This document shows positions 1 to 6,730 of a stretch of DNA of 64,000 bases, piece by piece. The notes beneath the pieces were generated by a model, which saw nothing but the letters and a program-made list of their open reading frames with translations, did no database searches and was not told where the DNA came from. Where the stretch lies: the NCBI RefSeq assembly GCF_003955715.1, contig NZ_CP034463.1, forward strand, positions 434,001 to 498,000, written 5' to 3'. How positions within the stretch are numbered: the stretch's first letter is position 1; each line of letters opens with the position of its first letter. Both the position numbers and the translations under genes were made by a program. This DNA is from Streptomyces aquilus (GTDB lineage Bacteria; Actinomycetota; Actinomycetes; Streptomycetales; Streptomycetaceae).

Positions 1-256
1 GGGAGTACTCCAGGACGTCGATGCCACCGAAGTGCGCGGCCACGTCCTTGAGCGCCTGGGTGAGAGCGGGGCGGTCAAGGACGTCGGCGGGGAACGCGGC
101 GGCGGTGATGCCCTCGCCGGCCAGCTCGCCGGCAAGGTCTTCGAGCTTGCTCCGGTCGCGGGCGATCAGTGCGACGTCGTAGCCGTGAGTGCCGTAGGTG
201 CGGGCGATGGCGAGACCGAGCTGAGGGCCGGCACCGACGATGGCGATGGTGGGCAT
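1..256 (-). CDS. Short-chain dehydrogenase/reductase (C-terminus beyond window)
   Basis: The 85 visible residues start MPTIAIVGAGPQLGLAIART and have the N-terminal Rossmann fold of an SDR: a beta strand, a GAGPQLG nucleotide-binding turn in place of the usual TGxxxGIG, then a second strand ending in ARD, which suggests NADPH preference. The reaction is probably reduction or oxidation of a small carbonyl substrate, which cannot be specified. The gene is cut by the window edge. It is transcribed divergently from the TetR gene starting at 386, and the 129 bp between them carry repeated half-sites, so this SDR is the likely target of that repressor. The start is the ATG at 254-256. Confidence 0.75.
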   Translation of the reverse strand, partial: MPTIAIVGAGPQLGLAIARTYGTHGYDVALIARDRSKLEDLAGELAGEGITAAAFPADVLDRPALTQALKDVAAHFGGIDVLEYS

Positions 257-283
257 GAGAGAGCCTTTCACTGAAGAGGAGAT

Positions 284-359
284 GGATAGGCCTATCCGTT
301 TCGCTTCCGGAAAGCCCTATCCGTTTCACTGCCCACCGTAACACGAGAATCGGATAAGG
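284..359. promoter_or_regulatory. Probable TetR operator cluster between SDR and TetR genes
   Basis: GGATAGGCCTATCC (284-297) is a perfect 14-bp palindrome. CCTATCCGTTTC occurs twice as a direct repeat, at 291-302 and 316-327, and an inverted partner CGGATAAGG lies at 351-359. All copies lie in the divergent promoter between the SDR (start 256) and TetR (start 386) genes. This arrangement is typical of an autoregulated TetR repressor that also controls the neighbouring oxidoreductase. The binding protein is inferred from position. Confidence 0.6.
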
Positions 360-385
360 CATTCCGGTTTGCTAGTCTGATCGTC

Positions 386-1099
386 ATGAGCCCCCGAGAC
401 CCGCACCCCGAAGCCGGCGCCGACGCGGCCGTTTCCGCAGGTCATGCCAAGCGCAGCGACGCGGAACGCAACCGGGGGCGGATCATCGCCGCCGCACGCA
501 CGGTCTTCGGGCGCGACGGGCTTAACGCGTCGATGGCCTCGGTCGCGCGGGAGACCGGCGTCGGCATCGCCACCCTCTTCCGCCACTTCCCCCGAAAGGA
601 GGACCTGCTCGCCGCGGTCTTCGCCGACCGCATGAAGGCGTATGCGCAGGCCACCGACGCGGCCCTGGCCGACCCAGACCCGTGGCACGGCTTCACCGGC
701 TACATCGAGACGGTCTGCGCGATGCAGGCCGCCGACCGTGGCTTCGCCGACATCCTGACCATGAACTTCCCAGGCGTCCCGGAGCTGGAGAAGCACCACG
801 CCCGGGCGTACGAGGGCTTCCTGGAACTCATCGGCCGCGCCAAGGACAGCGGGCAGCTGCGCGAGGACTTCACCAGCCGCGACCTCGTGCTGCTGCTGAT
901 GGCCAACGCCGGAGTCCTCAGCGCCACCGCCGACGCCGCCCCCGACGCCTGGCGCCGCCTCGTCGCGTGGATGATCCAGTCCTTCCAGGCACCAGCCCGC
1001 GGCCCGCTGCCCGACCCGCCGGAAGACGCGGCACTGTACGAGGCCATGCGCCGCGCAAGCCACGACGTCACCACCCCCGAGACCGGAAAGCGACGCTAG
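386..1099 (+). CDS. TetR/AcrR family transcriptional regulator
   Basis: This 237-residue protein has an N-terminal TetR helix-turn-helix at about residues 30-80: RNRGRIIAAARTVFG, then VARETGVGIATLFRHFPRKE, with the family's characteristic aromatic residues in the recognition helix. The C-terminal ligand-binding half contains a DPDPWHGF stretch also present in the TetR encoded at 38106-38747, so the two belong to one subfamily. It is probably a cytoplasmic dimeric repressor of the divergent SDR and of itself. The ATG at 386 gives a 28-residue disordered leader before the HTH; a later start is possible. Confidence 0.85.
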   Translation: MSPRDPHPEAGADAAVSAGHAKRSDAERNRGRIIAAARTVFGRDGLNASMASVARETGVGIATLFRHFPRKEDLLAAVFADRMKAYAQATDAALADPDPWHGFTGYIETVCAMQAADRGFADILTMNFPGVPELEKHHARAYEGFLELIGRAKDSGQLREDFTSRDLVLLLMANAGVLSATADAAPDAWRRLVAWMIQSFQAPARGPLPDPPEDAALYEAMRRASHDVTTPETGKRR

Positions 1100-1356
1100 A
1101 TCCAGCGACCGTTGGGACAGGGCGACCACGGTGAGCCCGCGTTCCACGGTAGCCTCACCGCGGTCGGGGCGGGCCTCTGCCCTCCGCCGCCGCGCCGTAC
1201 GGCTAGGTACCCATCGGGCCCCCGCAGCGGTTCCGGATGGCTTGGCGTGTGGGACACCGCGTCCGGAGAAATGACCTCGCGGGCGAGATCCTCGTCGCCC
1301 GTGTTGATGAACTCGACGAAACGGTTCATCACTGACTCGGTGGACTGCGATGGCAT
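1096..1356 (-). pseudogene. SnoaL-like/ester cyclase family gene, 3' part lost
   Basis: The first 50 or so residues (MNRFVEFINTGDEDLAREVI, then HPEPLRGPDGYLAV) match the N-terminus of SnoaL-like small cyclase/isomerase proteins, which normally run to about 130-140 residues. After GYLAV the reading frame turns into unrelated Arg/Pro-rich sequence and stops inside the end of the upstream tetR gene. The rest of the alpha+beta cone fold is missing, so the gene is a broken relic. Its 3' end overlaps the tetR stop by four bases in convergent orientation, which is probably the deletion junction. Confidence 0.6.
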
Positions 1357-1390
1357 CGTGCTGTGCCTCTCCAGAGACGTTCGGGCGGAT

Positions 1391-1450
1391 ATCTTCGCAC
1401 GCGACCATCGAATCGATGTTCACATCGATTCGATGGTCGCGTGCGAAGAT
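1391..1450. repeat. 60-bp perfect palindrome (29-bp arms, 2-bp centre) before padR
   Basis: The left arm (1391-1419, beginning ATCTTCGCACGCGACCATCG) and the right arm (1422-1450) are exact reverse complements, separated only by TC. The centre reads ATGT-TC-ACAT, which recalls the ATGT/ACAT half-sites known for PadR regulators, although those are usually 8-10 bp apart. The right arm ends six bases before the ATG of padR at 1457, so the element could serve as an operator or, as RNA, as a very stable hairpin covering the translation start region. Confidence 0.8.
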
Positions 1451-1456
1451 GGACTC

Positions 1457-2035
1457 ATGCTGGAACTCGCGATACTCGGCTTCCTCGCCGAGGGACCCCT
1501 GCCTGGACACGAGCTGCGCCGCCGCGTCTCACAACTGACCGGTTACACGCGGCCGGTCAGCGACGGCAGCCTCTATCCGGCGATCACTCGCCTGACCAAG
1601 GCGGGCTTGATCGAGCGGCGTGCCGACCCGGCCGCGGGGGCGGCCCGGTACACGCTCAGCCTGACCGCGGCCGGGCGCGCCGACATGCTTCAGCGCCTGC
1701 GTACGCCCGCCGACCACGAGATCACCGACTTCACCCGGTTCTACGTCGTCCTGGCCTTCCTCTCCCACCTGCCCGACCCGGCCGAACGGCACGCGGTGCT
1801 GCGCCGACGCCTGGAGTTCCTGGAAGAACCGGCGAGCTTCTTCTACGACAACGAGCGGCCCCTGCGTGCCGAGGAGGTCGCCGACCCCTACCGGCGGGGC
1901 ATGCTGCTCACCGCCCGCGCCACCAGTCGCGCCGAACGGACCTGGCTGCGCGAGGCCCTCGGGGAACAACCGCCCGTGTTCGACACCGGATCCACCGACA
2001 GCGATCCGCATACGCCCGCCGCTCCCGCGAGCTGA
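1457..2035 (+). CDS. PadR family transcriptional regulator
   Basis: The protein has 192 residues. Residues 1-80 form the PadR winged helix: MLELAILGFLAEGPLPGHEL, then SDGSLYPAITRLTKAGLIER, with the conserved SLYPAL-type recognition helix and a wing carrying ARYTLSLTAAGR. The C-terminal alpha-helical half is the dimerisation region. PadR proteins usually repress a neighbouring transporter or oxidoreductase gene, and here the quinone oxidoreductase follows 20 bases after the stop, so the two are probably cotranscribed. The ATG at 1457 is chosen because the PadR domain begins there; an upstream in-frame extension would read through the 60-bp palindrome. Confidence 0.88.
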   Translation: MLELAILGFLAEGPLPGHELRRRVSQLTGYTRPVSDGSLYPAITRLTKAGLIERRADPAAGAARYTLSLTAAGRADMLQRLRTPADHEITDFTRFYVVLAFLSHLPDPAERHAVLRRRLEFLEEPASFFYDNERPLRAEEVADPYRRGMLLTARATSRAERTWLREALGEQPPVFDTGSTDSDPHTPAAPAS

Positions 2036-2055
2036 CTGTCCACGGAGGCACCCTC

Positions 2056-3051
2056 ATGCTTGCATCCTGGTACGACGCCCAGGGCCCCGCGGCCGAGGTC
2101 CTGCACGTCGGTGAACTCCCTGATCCCGTCCCCGGCCCCGGCCCCGGCCCCGGCGAGGTGCGCGTCCGCGTCACCGTCTCGGGCGTCAACCCCGGCGACA
2201 CCAAGAAACGGCGCGGCTGGCTCGGCTCGTCCATGCCCTATCCGCGAGTGATCCCGCACAGCGACGCCGCCGGAATCATCGACGCCGTGGGCGGCCAAGT
2301 CGACGCCCGCCGCGTCGGACAACGGGTCTGGGTGTACGGCGCCCAGTCCTACCGCCCCTTCGGCACCGCCGCCCAGTACACCGTCGTACCCGGCCACCAA
2401 GCCGTACCCCTGCCCGACCACCTCAGTGACGAGCTGGGCGCGAGCCTCGGCATCCCCGGCATCACCGCCCACCGCACCGTCTTCGCCGACGGCCCGGTCG
2501 ACGGCCAACTGGTCCTGGTCCACGGAGTCCTCGGCGGCGTCGGCTCCCTGGCCGCCCAGCTCGCCCACTGGGCCGGCGCCACCGTGATCGCCACCGTCCG
2601 CCGCACCGCGGACCTCGACCATGTCGACCCGGCGGTCGTCTCCCACGCCGTCGCCCTGGACACCGGCGACCCCACCGCCGCCATCCGCTCGTACGCACCG
2701 CGGGGCGTCGACAGGATCATCGAAGTCGCGCTGTCCGACAACGCCGACCTCGACAACGCCGTCGCCGCCCAAGGGGCCGTCATCGCCGCCTACGCCACCC
2801 GCTCAGACCGCACCGAAATCCCCTTCTGGCCACTGCTGTTCAACAACGTCACCCTGCGGCTGCTCGGCAGCGACGACTTCCCCGCCGAGGCCAAGCGCCA
2901 GGCCGCCCGCGACCTCACTTCCGCCGCCGCCGTCGGCGCCCTCACCGTCGCCGCCGGCGACCGATACCCGCTGGACGACATCGCCAAGGCCCACGACCAC
3001 GTCGACACCGGCGGTGGCCACGGCCGCACCCTGGTCACCCTCCCCTACTAG
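2056..3051 (+). CDS. NADPH:quinone oxidoreductase-like MDR family protein
   Basis: The protein has 331 residues. It has the zinc-free medium-chain dehydrogenase layout: a GroES-like N-terminal half (GEVRVRVTVSGVNPGDTKKR, then GVNPGD and HSDAAGII) and a Rossmann half with VLVHGVLGGVGSLAAQLAHW. The structural-zinc cysteines are absent, as in quinone reductase and zeta-crystallin. It should use NADPH to reduce quinones or enones. Residues 27-34 are GPGPGPGP, from a short CCCCGG repeat. A GGAGG site lies ten bases before the ATG. It forms an operon with padR. Confidence 0.85.
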   Translation: MLASWYDAQGPAAEVLHVGELPDPVPGPGPGPGEVRVRVTVSGVNPGDTKKRRGWLGSSMPYPRVIPHSDAAGIIDAVGGQVDARRVGQRVWVYGAQSYRPFGTAAQYTVVPGHQAVPLPDHLSDELGASLGIPGITAHRTVFADGPVDGQLVLVHGVLGGVGSLAAQLAHWAGATVIATVRRTADLDHVDPAVVSHAVALDTGDPTAAIRSYAPRGVDRIIEVALSDNADLDNAVAAQGAVIAAYATRSDRTEIPFWPLLFNNVTLRLLGSDDFPAEAKRQAARDLTSAAAVGALTVAAGDRYPLDDIAKAHDHVDTGGGHGRTLVTLPY

Positions 3052-3421
3052 CGCAGACCCGGAACACTGCCCTGCCACCACCGACGGCACGTTCGTCGCG
3101 TTCGCCCCGGACACCGGCCTGCGGCGCTGCCTGGCCTGGGTCGACGCCGTCACCGTGTCATGGCGCGGTCGACGAGCGCGGACAACGCACTCGGCGAACG
3201 ACAGCAGGCACCGATCGCCTACGAACAGCAGTCAGCCAGCCTGACATTTACCGCATAACGTCACGAACAGGCGTCCACTCTTCGGGGACAAGGTCCATGG
3301 CCCGCGCCAAGCCGGTTGGCATCTTCCACCCTGCGATAACGCGGGTTCCGCCCGCAGCCGCCTGCGTGCTTCAGTGACTGCGCGCCGGATCTTCCGGTGC
3401 GCACAGCGAGGAGGACCAGCG
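3052..3421. other. Intergenic, no gene recognised
   Basis: These 370 bases lie between two plus-strand genes. Reading frames here are short or lack codon bias, and none gave a recognisable family. The last 15 bases hold the Shine-Dalgarno sequence of the following gene. Confidence 0.5.
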
Positions 3422-3745
3422 GTGGAATCTATGATCGTGATCAGTACCCTGCGTCTGCGCGCCGAGCGGGCGGACGAGGCCCGGAAGGTCATCGCGTCGG
3501 TGGTCTCGCAAACCCACGAGGACGCGGGCTGCCTCACATACGCCGCACACGAGGACGCCGCCGATCCGCTCACCATGGTGCTCGTCGAAAAGTGGGCCTC
3601 ACAGCAGGCCATCGACGAACACAGCCAGGCCCCCTTTCTCACCGAAGCGATGAGCCGGGTGGGAGAACTGCTCACCGCCGAGCCCGAGATCCGCGTCATC
3701 ACCCCGCTCGGCTACGGCACGGGCGACAAGGCCGCACTGCGCTGA
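3422..3745 (+). CDS. Antibiotic biosynthesis monooxygenase (ABM) domain protein
   Basis: The protein has 107 residues and forms one dimeric alpha-beta barrel: MIVISTLRLRAERADEARKV (strand plus helix), HEDAGCLTYAAHED, then LVEKWASQQAIDEHSQAPF with the family's EKWxSxxAhxxHxxxxH-like pattern. Members act as cofactor-independent monooxygenases, quinol oxygenases or heme-degrading enzymes; the substrate here is unknown. The GTG at 3422 is preferred because AGGAGG sits seven bases upstream; an internal ATG at 3431 would remove three residues. A strong terminator follows 85 bases downstream. Confidence 0.8.
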   Translation: MESMIVISTLRLRAERADEARKVIASVVSQTHEDAGCLTYAAHEDAADPLTMVLVEKWASQQAIDEHSQAPFLTEAMSRVGELLTAEPEIRVITPLGYGTGDKAALR

Positions 3746-4075
3746 CTACACGGGTACACAAGGGCCGTGAGTTCGAGTCTTCCGAAGGGGGCTCGAAGCC
3801 GCACGGACGGGTGATGCTGCCGTAACCGTACTTGGGCGGGCCCGAGTTCGTCCGGGCCCGCCCAAGCGGTAGCCGGGCAGCAGCAGCTCCGCCGGTGGCA
3901 TGCCTGCCTCGGTAGCCAGTTCCAGTACGGACTCGCGGGTGATCTCCAGCCGTTCCAAAGTCTGCTCGGCGGCGGTGAGTTGCCCGGTGAGGTCGGCAAT
4001 CTGCTCGCGCAGCCGTTCGGCCGTCTCACACACCAGCCGCTGCCGGGCCTCGATCTCGTCGAGGAGTTCTCTCAC
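3746..4075 (-). pseudogene. Truncated coiled-coil Streptomyces hypothetical protein
   Basis: From the GTG at 4075 the product begins VRELLDEIEARQRLV and continues LREQIADLTGQLTAAEQTLE, ITRESVLELA: a heptad-rich coiled coil. This resembles a family of roughly 140-residue Streptomyces proteins, often near transposase remnants, that end in a winged-helix-like domain. Here the sequence breaks off at LLLPGYR and then translates the terminator hairpin at 3831-3866, so the C-terminal domain is gone. The family match is from memory of the pattern; its function is unknown. Confidence 0.5.
3831..3866 (+). terminator. Intrinsic terminator after ABM gene
   Basis: Perfect 14-bp arms, CTTGGGCGGGCCCG (3831-3844) and its complement (3853-3866), surround an eight-base loop. 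No U-tract follows, which is common in Streptomyces. The hairpin is placed for the upstream monooxygenase gene and marks where the opposing decayed gene loses homology. Confidence 0.7.
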
Positions 4076-4099
4076 CGCCGCCGCTCCCGCCCGTCTGGG

Positions 4100-4622
4100 G
4101 TGGCGGCGAGCAGCGAGGGCCGGGACGGCTGCGGGTCCACAGGGCGCCGACGAGGATGATGACCATGTGCGCGGCGCGGAGCGCCCGTTCGTCGTCGAGT
4201 TCGGAGAGCAGGTCGCGCAGCTGCTCCCCGAGTCAGCGGATGCCGTCACGCGAGGATCTCCTGTAGCTGATCGCGACGTCGACGGAGATGTCGTGCTCCA
4301 GGATCGCGTGTTGCACGTTCAGCAATTCGCACAGCATCGGGTGAGCGGCGAATGTGGCGGCCTGCCGCGCCGCGATATGGCGTGCCCTCACCGGAGCCGG
4401 TGCCGACGGGTTGGCCCACTCGGCGCACGTCTCGGCGGTCTCGGCCCGGTGGCGGGCGGCCGCCTCGGTGATGAGGCCCAGCGCAGCCTCGCGTGACTCG
4501 AAGTAGAGCGACATGACGGACTCGGACAGCCCGACCCGGCAGCTGAGTGCGTTGAGACTCACCGCCGCGACCGGCATCTCGTCGAACATGCCGGCCGCGG
4601 TCTGCAGGATGCTCTGCCGCCC
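4100..4622 (-). pseudogene. Decayed TetR family regulator
   Basis: In the minus frame, SILQTAAGMFDEMPVAAVS, ALSCRVGLSESVMSLYFESR and a downstream helical domain form a TetR protein. It has lost its true start (an in-frame stop lies just before GRQSIL), and TGA at 4246-4248 interrupts it after DGIR. The same frame continues past the stop with LGEQLRDLLSELDDERALRA and HMVIILVGALWTRSRP, a plausible TetR C-terminus, before a frameshift near 4110. It is a multiply disabled pseudogene whose 3' end abuts the coiled-coil relic. Confidence 0.65.
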
Positions 4623-4715
4623 TGCGGCTCAGGCTGCTTCGCCTGGTCCAGGCGCACATCGACCCGTCCTTCGACGAGTTGGTGGCGGCGGACCGCCATG
4701 CGCGGGGGCCCAGGT

Positions 4716-6023
4716 TCAGCGGATCACGAAGGTCGTCACGCTCTGCGCGGGCAGAGTGCCGGTGAAGGACCCGTTCGACATGCCGACCATGCCCTGGGAG
4801 GCCACATTCCGGCTCGCATCCGTCAGCCAGGAAGCCACGCTGGAACCGGCGCCGTTCGCCATGGTGAACTGCTGGCTGACCGCGGCCGTCCCCTTGTTCA
4901 CCGCGACGACGACCGTGGAGCCGCCGCCCCGATACGCGGAGACGTAGACGTTCGCAACGGGATTCGCCGTCGCGCCGATCCGCACGTACCCCGGCCGCAC
5001 GAACCGGGCGAAGTGCGCCATGGCGGCGCCACGCTTGCTCATCCTGCCGTCCTCGCGCATGGGGCCATAGCTGCGCCGGATGTACCACCAGATGTAGGCC
5101 TGGAACTCGGCGTCCACCATGGCCCGGTGGATGTGCTCCCCCACATCGAGAGCCTGCGGCCAAAGATCCGCCGAATCCGAGCTGTTGGGGTAGTACACCT
5201 CCGTCATCCACAGCTCTTTGCCCGCACCCTTCTGCTTGAAGAGGGGGTAGGGGAAGTTGCCGTACGACGTGCCGTACAGGTGGGCTCCGATCACGTCGAC
5301 GTTGGCGAGCGCCACCGGGTCGTTGAGGATCGGGTCCGACATGTTCTTCAGGTACTGGAAGGACTCCGGCGCGATGACCCTGGTGCCGATCGAGCCGGCG
5401 TTCTCCCTCAGGAACCGGACCATTTCGGCCGGGGTCCACCACGTCCAGTCATGGGCGTAATCGGGCTCGTTCTGCACCGAAATGCCGTACAGATTCACCC
5501 CGTTGTTGCGGAGGTAGGTGTTGAAGTCGTTCAGGTGCTGGGCGTAGGCGCCGTACATGCTGTACCTGAGACGACGTGCGTCGGTCTGGGTGCCGCGGAC
5601 GAAGGTCTCCACCATGGAGGCGGGCGGGTTCCAAGGGGACGCGATGACGGAGGCCCCGAGTTGCACCGCGCGCTTCGCCGTCGCCAGATCGGGGCTCCAG
5701 GCCGCCCGGTCCTCGGGCACCGGGATCCGTAACAGGGTGAATCCCAACTGCCCGTCACCGGTCCCGAATGCCATGTCCCGCTGAGCCGCGGTGAGGTCGC
5801 CGATCCACGCGGCATGAGCCATACCGCCGAAGCCCCGGATCGTCTGCCGCGTCGACGACGGGTCGATGACCGCTGCGGCGGCGGCCGTCGCGGACCCGGC
5901 CTCAGAGGCCCTCGCGAACGACGCCGTGGCGGCGACGAGGGGCAGGGCGCCCATCGACGCCACGATGGCCCTCCGGCTCGCTGACCTTCGCCCTTCGACG
6001 GGCTCATTCCGACTCTGCGCCAT
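4716..6023 (-). CDS. xynC: Secreted GH30 subfamily 8 glucuronoxylanase
   Basis: This 435-residue protein resembles Bacillus XynC glucuronoarabinoxylan endo-1,4-beta-xylanase over its length: IRGFGGMAHAAWIGDLTAAQ, ASPWNPPASMVETF, GISVQNEPDYAHDWTWWTP, APESFQYLKN, LWMTEVYYPN, WWYIRRSYGPM and LPAQSVTTFV. The expected acid/base is Glu186 (QNEP) and the nucleophile Glu275 (MTEVYYP). The RR of YIRRSYGP is the arginine region that reads 4-O-methylglucuronic acid side groups on xylan. The N-terminus has a twin-arginine signal (SASRRAIVASM followed by a hydrophobic stretch), so export is probably by Tat. The start at 6023 is chosen for the GGAGGAG just upstream. A CebR-type operator lies 74 bp upstream. 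Confidence 0.93.
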   Translation of the reverse strand: MAQSRNEPVEGRRSASRRAIVASMGALPLVAATASFARASEAGSATAAAAAVIDPSSTRQTIRGFGGMAHAAWIGDLTAAQRDMAFGTGDGQLGFTLLRIPVPEDRAAWSPDLATAKRAVQLGASVIASPWNPPASMVETFVRGTQTDARRLRYSMYGAYAQHLNDFNTYLRNNGVNLYGISVQNEPDYAHDWTWWTPAEMVRFLRENAGSIGTRVIAPESFQYLKNMSDPILNDPVALANVDVIGAHLYGTSYGNFPYPLFKQKGAGKELWMTEVYYPNSSDSADLWPQALDVGEHIHRAMVDAEFQAYIWWYIRRSYGPMREDGRMSKRGAAMAHFARFVRPGYVRIGATANPVANVYVSAYRGGGSTVVVAVNKGTAAVSQQFTMANGAGSSVASWLTDASRNVASQGMVGMSNGSFTGTLPAQSVTTFVIR

Positions 6024-6096
6024 GTCTCCTCCTCGTGACTGCGGCGCGCGCTCCGGCACCTTCTCGGCTGCGCCCGGCCGAACAGGCCGCGCAAGA

Positions 6097-6110
6097 TGGG
6101 AGCGCTCCCA
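6097..6110. promoter_or_regulatory. CebR-type operator upstream of xylanase
   Basis: TGGGAGCGCTCCCA is a perfect 14-bp palindrome and equals the consensus operator of CebR, the LacI-family cellobiose-responsive repressor of cellulolytic genes in Streptomyces. It sits 74 bp before the xylanase start, where a repressor could block the promoter. Other LacI-family sugar regulators use related palindromes, so the cognate protein, which is not encoded in this window, is inferred. Confidence 0.8.
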
Positions 6111-6730
6111 CGCTTATGGGTGAGCGCACTCGGGCTGTTTCAGTGGTACGTGGTGTCGATCATCACGCAGGACCGTGCAGCGACCGACCGGGCGCCAACG
6201 CCGTTCGATATCATGAACGTTGTCCAAGTGGCAGACCCCACGAAGTTAGCGACGCCGGTCATCACGGTCAACCCACGCGGCACAGTCGCCCCACTGAGGT
6301 TTCCCTCCGCCTCCCGAATGGTCGGGCTTGCCGTCGTAGGGCTGACCGGAGACGTACTCGCGCAGGTCGATGTTGCCCATCGCGGGCAGCGAGGCCCGGC
6401 CGTCCTGGGCAGGCCCTCGACGGTGATGGTGAGGTAGTCGTAGACGCGGGCGGTGCTGGGCTTGGTGGGATCGACGTCAGGAGCCGTCGTACGTCATGGC
6501 GGTCAATTTCCCGGCACCTTCCGCGCCGCGCCCCGATGTCCGCTTGCCGTCTCGGCCACCGGGTTCCAGTGCGACGCCTCGACCGGGACAGGACCCGGTG
6601 CTCGGTGCTCGGTACGGCAGAGCGTGGGCCCGCCCCTGAGCTCGAAAGGATGAATGTCCCGGTGGGGGCGGCGTGTCGCCGGTGCCGAAGTCTGCACTCT
6701 GCGATTCCGAACGCCGAGTGAGGAGAACAG
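6111..6730. other. Intergenic with a small SAM-methyltransferase-like relic
   Basis: No intact gene is seen in these 620 bases. On the minus strand, 6434-6478 encodes DVDPTKPSTARVYDY, which matches the start of the DUF574-type SAM-dependent methyltransferases (usually followed by LLGGKxNF). Here an in-frame stop lies just upstream and the homology ends immediately, so this is a short relic. The last ten bases hold the AGGAG site of the next gene. Confidence 0.45.
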
